This document shows positions 15,412 through 24,212 of a stretch of DNA of 64,000 nucleotides, one piece after another. The notes below the pieces were generated by a model. It was not told where the DNA came from. It ran no database searches and saw only the letters and a program-made list of their open reading frames with translations. A program made the translations under genes and the position numbers. The DNA is from UBA4085 sp964556755 (GTDB lineage Bacteria > Acidobacteriota > Aminicenantia > Aminicenantales > UBA4085). The stretch's first letter is position 1, and each line of letters starts with the position of its first letter. The stretch is from NCBI GenBank assembly GCA_964556755.1, contig CAZKXI010000013.1, positions 1 through 64,000 on the forward strand, read 5' to 3'.

Positions 15412-16781
15412 CGCTTCGCTCCCGCGCCCGGGGCGTCTTTCACGAAGCCGGCCACGGCCTCGATGACGGCTCCGGACATATGGCCGGGGACCTGGTATTC
15501 GGCCGGGGCCGAGGGGCCGGTCCCCTCGAAGAAGAGATGGTTGCAGGCGGGCAGGAGCTTGAACACGGCGTTCTCCCGGCCGGAGAGGGCTTTTCTCCAA
15601 TTCTCGAAATCCTCGACCGTGACCTGGTAGTCGCGCCCGCCCTGCAGGATGAGAATCGGCTCCGGCGCCGTCCGCATCGCCGCCGCCGGATCGTAGCCGC
15701 GCAGGTCCAGCCAGTAGGCGGCGGGGGCGCCCAGGATGACGGCCGTCAAGCCCCTGTCCTTCTCCCCCAGGGCGTTGATAGCGGCCGCCTGGGCCTTCAG
15801 GTCCTCGATCGCCTTGCGCTCCCCGGGCTCGATCCGCCCATCCAGGCCGGACAGATACTCCACTTGGCGGATCATCGTCTCCGGCAGCGGGCGCGTGGCC
15901 CCGGCCAGGCTGATGAAGCCCGCCGGGCGATCTTGTCCGAGGGCTTCCGAGATGCGCGGCAGGAGCGCGCCGCCCAAGCTGTGTCCGAGGATGAAGACGC
16001 GGCCGGGATCGATCTCGGCCCGGCCTTTCAAGAGCCGGACCGCCGCCGCCGCGTCGTCGACGGCCTCCTCGCGGACGGTGAAGCGGCCGAAGTCGGGGCC
16101 CGCGGCCAGCCGGGCGCCGAAGACGCGGGTTCGCTTCTCATAGCGGAGGACGGCGATGCCGGCCGAGGCGAGTCCCCAGGCCAGGTCCCGGAACGGCTTG
16201 TTGGGACCGATCGTCTCGTCGCGGTCGTTGGGGCCCGAGCCATGGACCAGGACGACGGCCGGGAAGGGCCCCCGGCCGCGCGGCGTCGTCAGGACGGCCG
16301 GGAGGGGCCAGGCGGGGCCGCCCACGGTGAGATCGGACTCCTCAAAGCTTTCCGCCCGGACATAGGCCGCCGGGCGGTCGTCCGGCGGCGGGGCGACGGG
16401 AATGAACTGGAAGCCGGCGATGCGGCCTTGGGCGTCGAAGACGATCCGGGCGTCCAAGGTCTGTCTCTCGAACTCGCAGGTCACCAGGACGATGTCATAA
16501 GCGCCCAGCTTATCGCGGCGCGAAGAGGTCCGGCGCCGGAAGGGGCTGAGCCTCGCCGGAGCCTCCTTCCAGAAAGCGGCCAGCCGGTCCGGTCCCGAGA
16601 CCCGGAGCATGGTCGCGTCGAAGTCGCGGGCGGCGGCGGCGAAATCGCCGGCCGTCAGGGCGTCGACGAAGGCTTCCGCCTTGAGGACCAGGCCGTCCGG
16701 CGGACGGACCTCCTGCATCGGCGCCGGCCCGCCGGACCAAGACGCCAGAAAGACCAGAGCGGCCAACGGAAGGCACATCAT
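15408..16781 (-). CDS. secreted alpha/beta hydrolase with DUF3887-like N-terminal domain
   Basis: A 457-residue hydrolase of unknown substrate. The signal peptide starts MMCLPLAALVFL. Residues about 30-130 resemble DUF3887 (a small fold common in front of such hydrolases); the rest is an alpha/beta hydrolase with oxyanion/entry motif VLVHGSGPNDRD, nucleophile in GHSLGG, Asp in GGRDYQV and His in CNHLFF. The start at 16781 has GAGGAG about 10 bases upstream. It overlaps the degenerate serine-hydrolase lipoprotein by 4 bp, so the two envelope proteins are made together. Esterase or peptidase activity is possible. Confidence 0.82.
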   Translation of the reverse strand: MMCLPLAALVFLASWSGGPAPMQEVRPPDGLVLKAEAFVDALTAGDFAAAARDFDATMLRVSGPDRLAAFWKEAPARLSPFRRRTSSRRDKLGAYDIVLVTCEFERQTLDARIVFDAQGRIAGFQFIPVAPPPDDRPAAYVRAESFEESDLTVGGPAWPLPAVLTTPRGRGPFPAVVLVHGSGPNDRDETIGPNKPFRDLAWGLASAGIAVLRYEKRTRVFGARLAAGPDFGRFTVREEAVDDAAAAVRLLKGRAEIDPGRVFILGHSLGGALLPRISEALGQDRPAGFISLAGATRPLPETMIRQVEYLSGLDGRIEPGERKAIEDLKAQAAAINALGEKDRGLTAVILGAPAAYWLDLRGYDPAAAMRTAPEPILILQGGRDYQVTVEDFENWRKALSGRENAVFKLLPACNHLFFEGTGPSAPAEYQVPGHMSGAVIEAVAGFVKDAPGAGAKR

Positions 16782-16809
16782 TCTGAATCGACTCCTCGGC
16801 AGGCCATGG

Positions 16810-17502
16810 TCAAGCCTCCCGGCGGCGCTGCCGGAGCCAGAAGTCCCCCAGGATATAGACGTTGACCGCGGAGGACGCCGCCAACAGGACATAGATCCCG
16901 ACATCGACGCGGCCGGCCAGCCCGAAGACGGCGATGAGGGCCATCAGCCAGGCCCGGTTCTCGGCCGTATCCGCCAGCTTGGAGTCGCGGCGCAGGATCT
17001 TGACGAGGTAATACAGGCTCAGCTCCAGATTGTAGAGGCCCACCGCCAGCAGGCCCAGTCCCAGCCAGAGGACCCGCCCGGTCTGGGCGTAGAGGCCGGC
17101 CGCCGCGCAGGTCAGGAGGGCGAACTCCCCGATCCGATCGAGGATCAGGTCGAGCGCCGCACCGAGCTCGCTCTCCTGGCCGCGGCTGCGGGCCAGCATG
17201 CCGTCGGCGCAGTCGATGATCGAGGACATCTGGGCCAGCAGGCCGCCCGCGGCGACCAGCCACCGCTCCCCCGTCAGGAAGAGGCCGGCCCCGGCCAGGC
17301 CGACGAGGAATCCGGCCACGGTCACCTGGTTGGGCGTGACCCGGGTCCTGAAGAGCGCCCGGACGATCAGCGAGGCCAGGGGGCGGTTGAGGAAGCGGTT
17401 GATCCGGAGGGCTTTCAGGGTCCAGCGGCTCTCCTCCTTGGCCACGGCCAGGCGATAGTCGAACTCAGCCGCGGAGGCGGGGGGCGATGTCTCGTCGGGC
17501 AT
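16810..17502 (-). CDS. CDP-alcohol phosphatidyltransferase family membrane protein
   Basis: 230 residues with about five or six membrane segments. The family signature D-x2-DG-x2-AR-x8-G-x3-D-x3-D is complete, from IDCADGMLARS to DLILDR. Such enzymes transfer a phospho-group from a CDP-activated donor to an alcohol. The start at 17502 has GAGGA 8 bases upstream and lies 38 bp inside the upstream nucleotidyltransferase gene, whose product could make the CDP-activated substrate. The pairing resembles the cytidylyltransferase/transferase halves of di-myo-inositol phosphate synthesis, or LicC-like choline activation followed by transfer. The actual head group cannot be read from the sequence. Confidence 0.88.
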   Translation of the reverse strand: MPDETSPPASAAEFDYRLAVAKEESRWTLKALRINRFLNRPLASLIVRALFRTRVTPNQVTVAGFLVGLAGAGLFLTGERWLVAAGGLLAQMSSIIDCADGMLARSRGQESELGAALDLILDRIGEFALLTCAAAGLYAQTGRVLWLGLGLLAVGLYNLELSLYYLVKILRRDSKLADTAENRAWLMALIAVFGLAGRVDVGIYVLLAASSAVNVYILGDFWLRQRRREA

Positions 17503-18205
17503 GCTCGTAATCCTCGGGGGTGTCGATCTCGATCCAGGCCCGGCCGGCGGTCGGGACGAGGCCGAAGGCGTGCCGCCCGTCCGTGTCCCCGGCCGCCAGC
17601 CGGTCGAATCCGGCCTCGAAGAAGTGGCCCCGCTCGCCGCGGGCCTCGAAGCCCTCATAGATCCGAACCAGCTCGGCGGCCGTCGCTGCGCCGATCCTGT
17701 TCAGGCCGATGGCCTCGCCGCGGCAGGCGGCCGGGTCGAGGCCCTTGCCGATGCGCGTCACGCGGCCGTCCCGGACCTCCACCTTGACTTCCTCGACCGC
17801 CAGGCGGCCCGTATCGTCCACGGTCACGGCGTTGGGCCCGGGATGCCGGACCAAGTCGCCGGCCAGGCTCGGATCGAAGAGGACATCGCCGTTGAACTGG
17901 AGGCAGTCGAGCCCGGGCGAGGCGGCCAGGGCGAGCCGCAAGGAGACCGCGGTGTTGGTCTCGTCGTAGTCGGGATTGGCGACGAACCGGGCTCCTTCGG
18001 GCAGGCAGCGCCGGGCCTCCGCCTCGACCATCTCGGCCCGGTAGCCGGTGACGAGGAGAATGTCCCGCAGTCCCTCCCCCCGCAGGGCGGAGAGGCAGCG
18101 CTCCAGGATCGTCCGGCCGCCGAGCTCGATCAGGCACTTGGGCCTGTCATCGGTCATGGGGCGGAGGCGCCGGCCGCGGCCGGCGCAGAGGATGATGGCT
18201 CTCAA
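17465..18205 (-). CDS. sugar-phosphate/choline-phosphate nucleotidyltransferase family protein
   Basis: 246-residue GT-A fold NTP transferase. The N-terminal AIILCAGRGRRLRPMTDDRP followed by KC is the nucleotide-binding loop; FNGDVLFDP carries a metal-binding Asp, and AWIEIDTPEDYEHA closes the domain. It resembles LicC-like and inositol-phosphate cytidylyltransferases more than hexose-1-phosphate enzymes, being short and without a beta-helix. The likely start is TTG at 18205: GAGGAGG lies 9 bases upstream and the protein then begins right before the conserved AIILCAG. It follows the SDR gene by 14 bp and overlaps the CDP-alcohol transferase by 38 bp. Confidence 0.82.
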   Translation of the reverse strand: MRAIILCAGRGRRLRPMTDDRPKCLIELGGRTILERCLSALRGEGLRDILLVTGYRAEMVEAEARRCLPEGARFVANPDYDETNTAVSLRLALAASPGLDCLQFNGDVLFDPSLAGDLVRHPGPNAVTVDDTGRLAVEEVKVEVRDGRVTRIGKGLDPAACRGEAIGLNRIGAATAAELVRIYEGFEARGERGHFFEAGFDRLAAGDTDGRHAFGLVPTAGRAWIEIDTPEDYEHARRDIAPRLRG

Positions 18206-18219
18206 GGCGACGGGCCTCC

Positions 18220-18948
18220 TCACATCTTCCAGGTTCCGGCCACGACGACGTTCGATCCCGTCACCCGGTCCGCCGCTTCGGAGGCCAGAAAGCGGACCGC
18301 CTCTCCCACATCGCGGGGCGCCGCCAGGGGGTGCCGGGCGGTGTCCAATCCCCGCGGACGGAGACCCGTCGTGACCAGTCCGGGCGAGACCATGTTGACC
18401 GTGATGCCCCGCGGCGCCTCGGCCGCGGCCGCGGTGCGGGTCAGGAGCAGGAGCGCGGATTTGGCCGCGGCGTAGGGCAGGATGCCGGGGAAAGCCGCGG
18501 CCTGCTCCACCCGCCCATAGCCGAAGAAGATGATCCGGCCCCAGCGGCGGCGCCTCATGCCGGGCAGGACGGCCAGGAGGCTGCCATGGGCCGCGACGAG
18601 ATTGGAGCGGTACGCAGCCTGCCAGTCGGAGGGCGTCAGGCAGTCCCAAGGCTTCCGCAGGAAGGGGCCCATGGCCTGGACGAGGATGTCGATCCGGCCC
18701 AGACGGCGCCGGACCCGCTCGACCGCGGCGGCCGGCCCGCCGTCCTTCAGCAGATCCGCCCGGACGGTCCAGGCTTCCGCTCCGGCCGCGCGGACGGACT
18801 CCGCGGTCCGGACGGCCGCTTCGCGGCGGCTGTGGTAGTGCACGGCCACGGCCGCGCACTCGGCGCCCAGAGCCTCGGCCGCCGCGGCTCCCAGGGCGGA
18901 GGAGGCCCCGATGACGAGGGCGACGCGCCGGCGGCCGGAATCGGTCAT
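18220..18948 (-). CDS. short-chain dehydrogenase/reductase family protein
   Basis: 242 residues with a Rossmann nucleotide-binding site (IGASSALGAAAAE) and YxxxK motif (YAAAK). The Ser normally 13 residues before the Tyr is Arg here (GRVEQAAAF), so catalysis may be altered or lost. It is the first gene of the SDR, nucleotidyltransferase, CDP-alcohol transferase set, and may reduce or oxidise the alcohol moiety used by that pathway. It is divergent from tdh, with a palindrome lying between the two starts. Confidence 0.8.
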   Translation of the reverse strand: MTDSGRRRVALVIGASSALGAAAAEALGAECAAVAVHYHSRREAAVRTAESVRAAGAEAWTVRADLLKDGGPAAAVERVRRRLGRIDILVQAMGPFLRKPWDCLTPSDWQAAYRSNLVAAHGSLLAVLPGMRRRRWGRIIFFGYGRVEQAAAFPGILPYAAAKSALLLLTRTAAAAEAPRGITVNMVSPGLVTTGLRPRGLDTARHPLAAPRDVGEAVRFLASEAADRVTGSNVVVAGTWKM

Positions 18949-18981
18949 GGGCTTTTCCGGCCGTTAGTATCGCCCATCCCG

Positions 18982-18997
18982 GGTTTGATTTCAAACC
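18982..18997. promoter_or_regulatory. palindromic candidate operator between SDR gene and tdh
   Basis: GGTTTGA-TT-TCAAACC is a perfect 7-bp dyad with a 2-bp spacer. It covers the proposed -35 of tdh (TTGATT, 18985-18990) and also a possible minus-strand -35 (TTGAAA, 18994-18989), so one dimeric regulator could control both directions. No local repressor gene is adjacent. Confidence 0.45.
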
Positions 18998-19013
18998 GGG
19001 GCCATGCTATAAA
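18985..19013 (+). promoter_or_regulatory. tdh promoter
   Basis: TTGATT (18985-18990) and TATAAA (19008-19013) with a 17-bp spacer, about 45 bases before the tdh ATG. The -35 lies within the palindrome at 18982-18997. Confidence 0.5.
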
Positions 19014-19058
19014 GGCCGTCTTGCCGGCTACCCCGCAAAATCCTTCTTCGAGGCGACC

Positions 19059-20039
19059 ATGACATCGACCATGACCCGCATCCTCGTCACCGGTGCCTCG
19101 GGCCAGATCGGCACCGAGCTTCTCCGAACCCTTCGCCGCCGCCACGGCGACGCCAACGTGCTGGCCACCGACATCCAGCCCCTGGCTGACCCCGAGCTTC
19201 GCGGCTCGGGACCCTTCGAGACTCTTGACGTGACCCAAGCGGCCCGGCTCGACGAGCTGATCGCCCGCTACAAGATCGACACCGTCTACCATCTGGCCGC
19301 CATCCTCTCGGCCACGGGGGAGAAGAATCCCCACCTGGCCTGGAACGTCAACATGGCCGGCTCCTACAACGTCCTCGAGGCGGCCCGCCGGCTCGGACTG
19401 TTGAGGGTCTACATCCCCTCCTCGATCGCCGCTTTCGGCCCCGAGACCCCGCGCGACAGGACGCCCCAGGAGACCGTTCTGCGCCCCAAGACCATGTACG
19501 GCCTGACCAAGGTGGCGGGCGAGCTCCTGGCCGACTACTACGTCCGGCGCTTCGGCGTCGACGTCCGCGGCAGCCGCTTCCCCGGCATCATCAGCCACCA
19601 GACCCTGCCCGGCGGCGGGACCACCGACTACGCCGTGGCCATCTTCTATGAAGCGGTCAAGAGCGACCGCTACACCTGCTTCCTGGGCCCGGACTCCTGC
19701 CTGCCGATGATGTACATGCCCGACTGCCTGAAATCGGTCATCGACCTGATGGAGGCCGACTTCGCCAAGCTCCGCCACCACGCCGACTTCAATCTGGCGG
19801 CCATGAGCTTCACCCCGGCCGAGCTAGCGGCCGAGATCCGCCGCCACCGGCCGGACTTCCAGATCGCCTACCAGCCCGACTTCCGGCAGGCCATCGCCGA
19901 CTCCTGGCCGCGCTCGATCGACGACTCGGCGGCCCGGGAGGAGTGGGGCTGGAAGCCCGACTACGACCTGCCGGCCATGGTCAAGGACATGCTGGACGTC
20001 CTCGGCGCCCGGCATGCCGCCGGCCGCCTGGGCCTCTAG
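19059..20039 (+). CDS. tdh: NAD-dependent L-threonine 3-dehydrogenase, epimerase-like type
   Basis: Oxidises threonine to 2-amino-3-ketobutyrate. The 326-residue protein belongs to the extended-SDR type of Tdh, not the zinc MDR type of E. coli. Diagnostic stretches are GASGQIG (NAD binding), PSSIAAFGPETPR, TMYGLTKVAGE (YxxxK), FPGIIS, GGGTTDYAV, CLPMMYMPDC and MSFTPAE. Kbl, the partner that cleaves the product with CoA to glycine and acetyl-CoA, lies at 28705-29952, so the two steps are split between two transcription units. It is preceded by its own promoter with an overlapping palindrome. Translation could begin at 19059 or at the ATG 12 bases on. Confidence 0.95.
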   Translation: MTSTMTRILVTGASGQIGTELLRTLRRRHGDANVLATDIQPLADPELRGSGPFETLDVTQAARLDELIARYKIDTVYHLAAILSATGEKNPHLAWNVNMAGSYNVLEAARRLGLLRVYIPSSIAAFGPETPRDRTPQETVLRPKTMYGLTKVAGELLADYYVRRFGVDVRGSRFPGIISHQTLPGGGTTDYAVAIFYEAVKSDRYTCFLGPDSCLPMMYMPDCLKSVIDLMEADFAKLRHHADFNLAAMSFTPAELAAEIRRHRPDFQIAYQPDFRQAIADSWPRSIDDSAAREEWGWKPDYDLPAMVKDMLDVLGARHAAGRLGL

Positions 20040-20066
20040 CCCGGCTCGAATCCGGGGCGCATTCGC

Positions 20067-20657
20067 TCAGAAGCGCAGCGAGACGCCGGCCGCGGCGTCG
20101 ATCCCGCCGAGCAGAATGTCGTCCTTGCGCACGGTCGGCCCGAGCTCGAGCCGGGCGAAGAGCCCGAGCGGCCCGAAGATCGCCACATCGGCCCCGGCCG
20201 CGAGAACCGCTCCCCAGACCGCCCTCTCGGCCGACAGGTTCGCGTCCGGCCAGGATTCGCGGCAGACGGTCCAAGCCGCGCCGGCGGCGAAGGAGAATCT
20301 CCACCGGCCGGCGGGCACGTCCGCCTGGAAGCCCCCCCGCCAGGAGTCGAGCTCCATGTCGATGCGCCCGGACGGAGCCTCGAAGGCCTCGCCGACGATG
20401 AAGGGCGTGCCCTCGGCCCGGTAGGTCCGGTAGCCGGCGAAGACCGACCAGCGGCCGGCGAAGCGATAGGACAGGCGGACCTGGTAGCCGCTCAGAACGC
20501 CGCCGTAGATGTCGCGCAGGAGGGCGTCGTCGGCCCGGAAGCCGGCCGCGCCCAGCGTCAGATGGAACCGAGTTCCGGGCGCGGCGGCGGCGGGCGCCGC
20601 GCCGAGGAGCGGGAGGACGGCCAGCCACAAGAGAGGCCACGCGATTCTTCGTCTCAT
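20067..20657 (-). CDS. outer-membrane beta-barrel-like protein
   Basis: 196 residues with a signal peptide (IAWPLLWLAVLPLLGAAPAAA) and alternating hydrophobic strands ending in SLRF, a C-terminal Phe typical of barrels folded by BamA. No family recognised. The ATG at 20657 has GGAG 8 bases upstream; its first codons lie just after the stop of the M28 peptidase gene, so the two are probably co-transcribed. Small OmpA-like or PagP-like barrels of 8 strands have this size. Confidence 0.65.
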   Translation of the reverse strand: MRRRIAWPLLWLAVLPLLGAAPAAAAPGTRFHLTLGAAGFRADDALLRDIYGGVLSGYQVRLSYRFAGRWSVFAGYRTYRAEGTPFIVGEAFEAPSGRIDMELDSWRGGFQADVPAGRWRFSFAAGAAWTVCRESWPDANLSAERAVWGAVLAAGADVAIFGPLGLFARLELGPTVRKDDILLGGIDAAAGVSLRF

Positions 20658-20659
20658 GA

Positions 20660-22300
20660 TCAGCTCCACGTTCCGTCCTTGTCGGAGACTTCGATCGAGG
20701 GCCGGCTCTCGCGGCCTTGGTCGTCGAGGGCGGTGACGACGTAGAAATAGGTCTTGCCCACATCGAGGCCGCGGTCCGTGTACTCCAAGGCTTCCAGGCC
20801 GGCGGGGGTCAGAAGCTCATAAGGGCCGCCCGACTTGACGGCCCGGTAGACGTGGTAGCCGATGACGTCCTCCGCCCCGGCGTTCCAGCGCAGGGCGACG
20901 GTCTTGGTCTTCAGGTAGAGGGACCGCACGATCTGGGTTCGGACCGTCAGCCCGGCCGGCGCGGCCGGCGTGCTGACGATCCGGGCCGTATCGACCACGG
21001 TGGCCAGGGACGCCTTGACGGCCAGCAGGGCGTAGTCCAGGTTGAGGGTGCTCAGGGTGTCGGAGGTCGTGTGGTAGTTGGGATTCTGGGGGTCCTCGTT
21101 CTCGATGACGCAGAGGGCCTCGTAGCCGTGGTCCCAGAATGGCGACTGGTCGCTGTAGGGCCAGGACCCGAAGATCATGGTGTTGACCGTCAGCCCGGCG
21201 TACTGGGCCGCGTTGGCCCGGTAGCGGTCGGCCAGGCCGCGGGAGATCTCGTTGCTGATGACGTCAAAGCGCCAGGGATGGCGGTCGGGGTAGGCGATCA
21301 TGTCCATGTTGATGACGGCCACGATGTCCTGCTGAGCGGCGGCCGCCGCTTCGGCGTAGTGCTTGCTGCCGTAGAGGCCCCACTCCTCGGCCGAGAAGCA
21401 GATGAACTTGACCGAGAAGTCGAGGGGGGTGGCGGCCAGGACGCGGGCGATCTCCAGGACCGCGGCCGTGCCGCTGGCGTTGTCGTCGGCCCCCGGGGCC
21501 AGGCTCGTCGGCCTGTCACTGGTCGAGTCATAGTGGCCGCAGACGATCACCTGCCGGTCCGGGAAGAGGGTCCCCGGCAGGGTGGCCACGATGTTGCGGC
21601 TGCTGCGGGTCCCGGAGAAGACGAAAGGATCATACTCGACGGCCAGGCCCAGCTTGGCCAGCTCGTCGTAGAGGTACCCGCCGGCCGCCTCGCAGCCCGG
21701 GGTGATGGCATATCGGGTCCGGAAGCCCTCCAGATCGCTGATGGTCTGGGTCAGCCGGGCCTTCGAGACTTGGCTCACCAAGGCCGCGATCTGGGGATCG
21801 TCGCCGGCCTCGTTCCGTCCCGAGCGGGCCGGCTCGACGGCCGGATCCAGGGGCCGGGCGGAGTCCAGGAAGAGGCGGCCGAAGCGCATCCCCGGGGGCA
21901 GGATCTCGCGGGCTTCGCGCCCGCCCGACCAGAACAGAGCGGTCTCCTCTTCCAGCCGGACGGACCGGCCGACGCCCTGGAGGGCGGACCAGTCCGCTTG
22001 GCCGCGGATGCGGACCAGGAAATAGGCTTGCCCGGCCGTGTCGGCGTCGAGGACCTCGAAGCCGCAGCCGGCCCGGGCCAGGCGTTCGAGGGACGACTCC
22101 GGCAGGGCCAGGAGCCAGGACGAACGGAGGGCGGCGACCGCCCTCAGCTCGGCCCGAAGAGACGCCGGCAGACCCGCCGCGGCCGGGCCGTCGATGCGGA
22201 CCAGGGAGACCCTCTCGCGGGGAGCGGCGGCCGGGCCGGGCGCGGCGAGGAGCAGGCCGGCCAGGACCAAGAGCCAAGCCGGGAGTCGTTGACGCTTCAT
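20660..22300 (-). CDS. secreted M28 zinc peptidase with C-terminal fibronectin III domain
   Basis: 546 residues. Signal peptide (LLVLAGLLLAAPGPAAA), an N-terminal region of about 180 residues with no recognised domain, then an M28 aminopeptidase: zinc ligands and catalytic residues in CGHYDSTS, PGADDNASG, FSAEEWG, NMDMIAY and NYHTTSDT. A fibronectin III domain follows (from about residue 445, ALRWNAGAEDVIGYHVYR). Likely a periplasmic or extracellular aminopeptidase working on peptides together with the secreted M24 enzyme. AAAGGA precedes the start at 22300; it is divergent from the DUF1028 gene across 63 bp. Confidence 0.92.
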   Translation of the reverse strand: MKRQRLPAWLLVLAGLLLAAPGPAAAPRERVSLVRIDGPAAAGLPASLRAELRAVAALRSSWLLALPESSLERLARAGCGFEVLDADTAGQAYFLVRIRGQADWSALQGVGRSVRLEEETALFWSGGREAREILPPGMRFGRLFLDSARPLDPAVEPARSGRNEAGDDPQIAALVSQVSKARLTQTISDLEGFRTRYAITPGCEAAGGYLYDELAKLGLAVEYDPFVFSGTRSSRNIVATLPGTLFPDRQVIVCGHYDSTSDRPTSLAPGADDNASGTAAVLEIARVLAATPLDFSVKFICFSAEEWGLYGSKHYAEAAAAAQQDIVAVINMDMIAYPDRHPWRFDVISNEISRGLADRYRANAAQYAGLTVNTMIFGSWPYSDQSPFWDHGYEALCVIENEDPQNPNYHTTSDTLSTLNLDYALLAVKASLATVVDTARIVSTPAAPAGLTVRTQIVRSLYLKTKTVALRWNAGAEDVIGYHVYRAVKSGGPYELLTPAGLEALEYTDRGLDVGKTYFYVVTALDDQGRESRPSIEVSDKDGTWS

Positions 22301-22326
22301 GGCTGTCCTTTCTTCGGCGAAATCGA

Positions 22327-22336
22327 TATCATCATA
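22327..22336. promoter_or_regulatory. AT-rich divergent promoter core
   Basis: The 63-bp gap between the M28 and DUF1028 genes holds an AT-rich patch with TATCAT on the plus strand (22327-22332) and TATGAT on the minus strand (22336-22331), both 5/6 matches to the -10 consensus. No convincing -35 was found for either, so the exact start sites are uncertain. Confidence 0.35.
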
Positions 22337-22363
22337 TAGGATACGAAGGAAGGAGGCAAAATC

Positions 22364-23356
22364 ATGCCCGTGCTCTTGATCCTATCCGCCCTGGCCTGCT
22401 TCGCGGCCGTCCCTCCCGACGCCGCCGGACCGGTTCGGCCCGCGCACACCTACTCGATCGTGGCCCGGGACAAGGCGACCGGCGACCTCGGCGTGGCCGT
22501 CCAGTCCCACTGGTTCTCCGTCGGGGCCCTGGTCCCCTGGGCCGAGGCCGGGGTGGGGGCGGTGGCGACCCAGTCCTTCGTCGAGGCCTCCTACGGGCCT
22601 CTGGGCCTGGAGATGATGCGGGCCGGCCGCACCGCCCCGGAGGCCTTGGCCGGCCTTCTGCGGGCCGATAAGGACGAGGCCGTCCGGCAGGTCGGCATGG
22701 TCGATGCCGCCGGCCGGGCCGCTTCCCATACCGGAAGCAAGTGCATCGCCGCGGCCGGGCATTATGTCGGCGACGGCTTCGCCTGCCAGGCCAACATGAT
22801 GCTCAAGCCGACCGTCTGGAAGGCCATGGCCGAGGCTTTCGAGTCGACTCCCGGCGAGCTGGCCGACAGGCTGTTGGCGGCCCTGGAAGCCGCCCAGCGC
22901 GAGGGAGGGGACATTCGCGGCCGCCAGGCCGCCGGGTTGATCGTCGTCCGGGGCAAAGCCAGCGGCGCACCCTGGAAGGACCGCATCTACGATCTCCGTG
23001 TCGAGGATCACCCCGACCCGGTGGGAGAGATGCGGCGCCTCCTGCGGACGGCCAAGGCCTACAACCACATGAACGAGGGCGATGCCCTTCTGACGGCCGG
23101 CCGGACGGCCGAGGCTCTCAAGGAATACAGCCTGGGGATGGAGATCTATCCCGACAACCCGGAGATGCTCTTCTGGCCGGCGGTGACCATGGCGTCGACG
23201 GGGAAGGTCGACGAGAGCCTGCCTCTCTTCCGCAAGGTCTTCGCCCTCGATCCGAACTGGATGGAGCTCCTGCGGCGCCTGCCCGCCGTCGGCCAGTTCC
23301 CCGACGATGCGGCCCTTCTTCGACGCATCCTGGCCCTCGGCCCGCCCGGACGCTGA
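22364..23356 (+). CDS. DUF1028 family secreted protein with TPR-like C-terminus
   Basis: 330 residues. A signal peptide leads to a DUF1028 domain beginning HTYSIVARD, with conserved GDLGVAVQSHWF, GAVATQSFV and GHYVGDGFACQANMM. DUF1028 has an Ntn-hydrolase-like fold but its activity is not established. Residues about 235-330 form short helix repeats (AYNHMNEGDALLTAGRTAEA onward, LYPDNPE-type turns) like TPRs. GGAAGGAGG lies 9 bases before the ATG at 22364. It is convergent with speE. Confidence 0.85.
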   Translation: MPVLLILSALACFAAVPPDAAGPVRPAHTYSIVARDKATGDLGVAVQSHWFSVGALVPWAEAGVGAVATQSFVEASYGPLGLEMMRAGRTAPEALAGLLRADKDEAVRQVGMVDAAGRAASHTGSKCIAAAGHYVGDGFACQANMMLKPTVWKAMAEAFESTPGELADRLLAALEAAQREGGDIRGRQAAGLIVVRGKASGAPWKDRIYDLRVEDHPDPVGEMRRLLRTAKAYNHMNEGDALLTAGRTAEALKEYSLGMEIYPDNPEMLFWPAVTMASTGKVDESLPLFRKVFALDPNWMELLRRLPAVGQFPDDAALLRRILALGPPGR

Positions 23357-23367
23357 AGGGCCGGCCG

Positions 23368-24189
23368 TCAGCGCCCCAAGGATTCCCGGAAGAAGGTCGG
23401 CAGGGCGAAAGCGGCTTCGTGAATCTCGGCGTTGTAGTGCTTCAGGCCCCGGACCGGCTTCTTGCGCCGGGCCGCCAGCGGCGGCACCTCGTCCGAGAGA
23501 TAGACGAAGCACCAGGTCCCGCCCGGGTAGGTCGGCACGGGACAGAGGTAGAAGGCGGCGTGCCGGAACATGGTCTTCAGAAAGCGGTACTTGGCCCGGT
23601 GCTGCTCCTGGTGGTAGAGCAGAGAGCCGGCTTGGGCGGCGATGATTCCGCCCGGCTTGAGGATGGCCTTCAGGGCGGCGTAGAAGGGCTTGCCGTGCAG
23701 CACGGTGGAGGGCCCGACCGGGTCCGAGGAGTCGACCAGGATGACGTCGAAGCGGTCCTTGGTCGAGCGGATGAAGGCGTCGCCGTCGGCCACGACCAGC
23801 TCGGCCCTCGGGTCAGCCAGGTCCTTCTTCAGCCAGGGGTAGAAGCGCCGGCAGACGTCGATGACCTGGCCGTCGATCTCGCAGAGCCGGGCCTTGCGGA
23901 CCGGGTGGCGCAGGACCTCGCGAAGCGCCCCGCCGTCTCCCCCGCCGATGATGAGAACGTCGAGCGGGCGGCGGTGCAGGGACAGCGCCGGATGGACCAG
24001 CATCTCGTGGTAGAAGAACTCGTCGGCATCCGTGGTCTGGACCAGGCCGTCCAGGAGCAGGACCCGGCCGAAGGTTCGATTCGAGACCATCTCGATCTTT
24101 TGGAAGCGGGAGCGGCCGCGGTAGAGCGTCCGCTCGACCTTGAAGAAGATGCCGTGCCAGGGCGTCTGGCTTTCGCGCGCTTCCTTCAT
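23368..24189 (-). CDS. speE: spermidine synthase family aminopropyltransferase
   Basis: 273 residues with the SpeE signature: FYHEMLVHPAL, GGGDGGALREVL (decarboxylated-SAM binding), CEIDGQVIDVCR, VDSSDPVGPS and HYNAEIHEAAFALP. It adds an aminopropyl group to putrescine. No speD, the source of decarboxylated SAM, is nearby. The ATG at 24189 follows GAGGAGG and lies 23 bp after the SpoIID stop. Confidence 0.93.
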   Translation of the reverse strand: MKEARESQTPWHGIFFKVERTLYRGRSRFQKIEMVSNRTFGRVLLLDGLVQTTDADEFFYHEMLVHPALSLHRRPLDVLIIGGGDGGALREVLRHPVRKARLCEIDGQVIDVCRRFYPWLKKDLADPRAELVVADGDAFIRSTKDRFDVILVDSSDPVGPSTVLHGKPFYAALKAILKPGGIIAAQAGSLLYHQEQHRAKYRFLKTMFRHAAFYLCPVPTYPGGTWCFVYLSDEVPPLAARRKKPVRGLKHYNAEIHEAAFALPTFFRESLGR

Positions 24190-24212
24190 CGGTTCCTCCT
24201 CGATCCGCCGGC

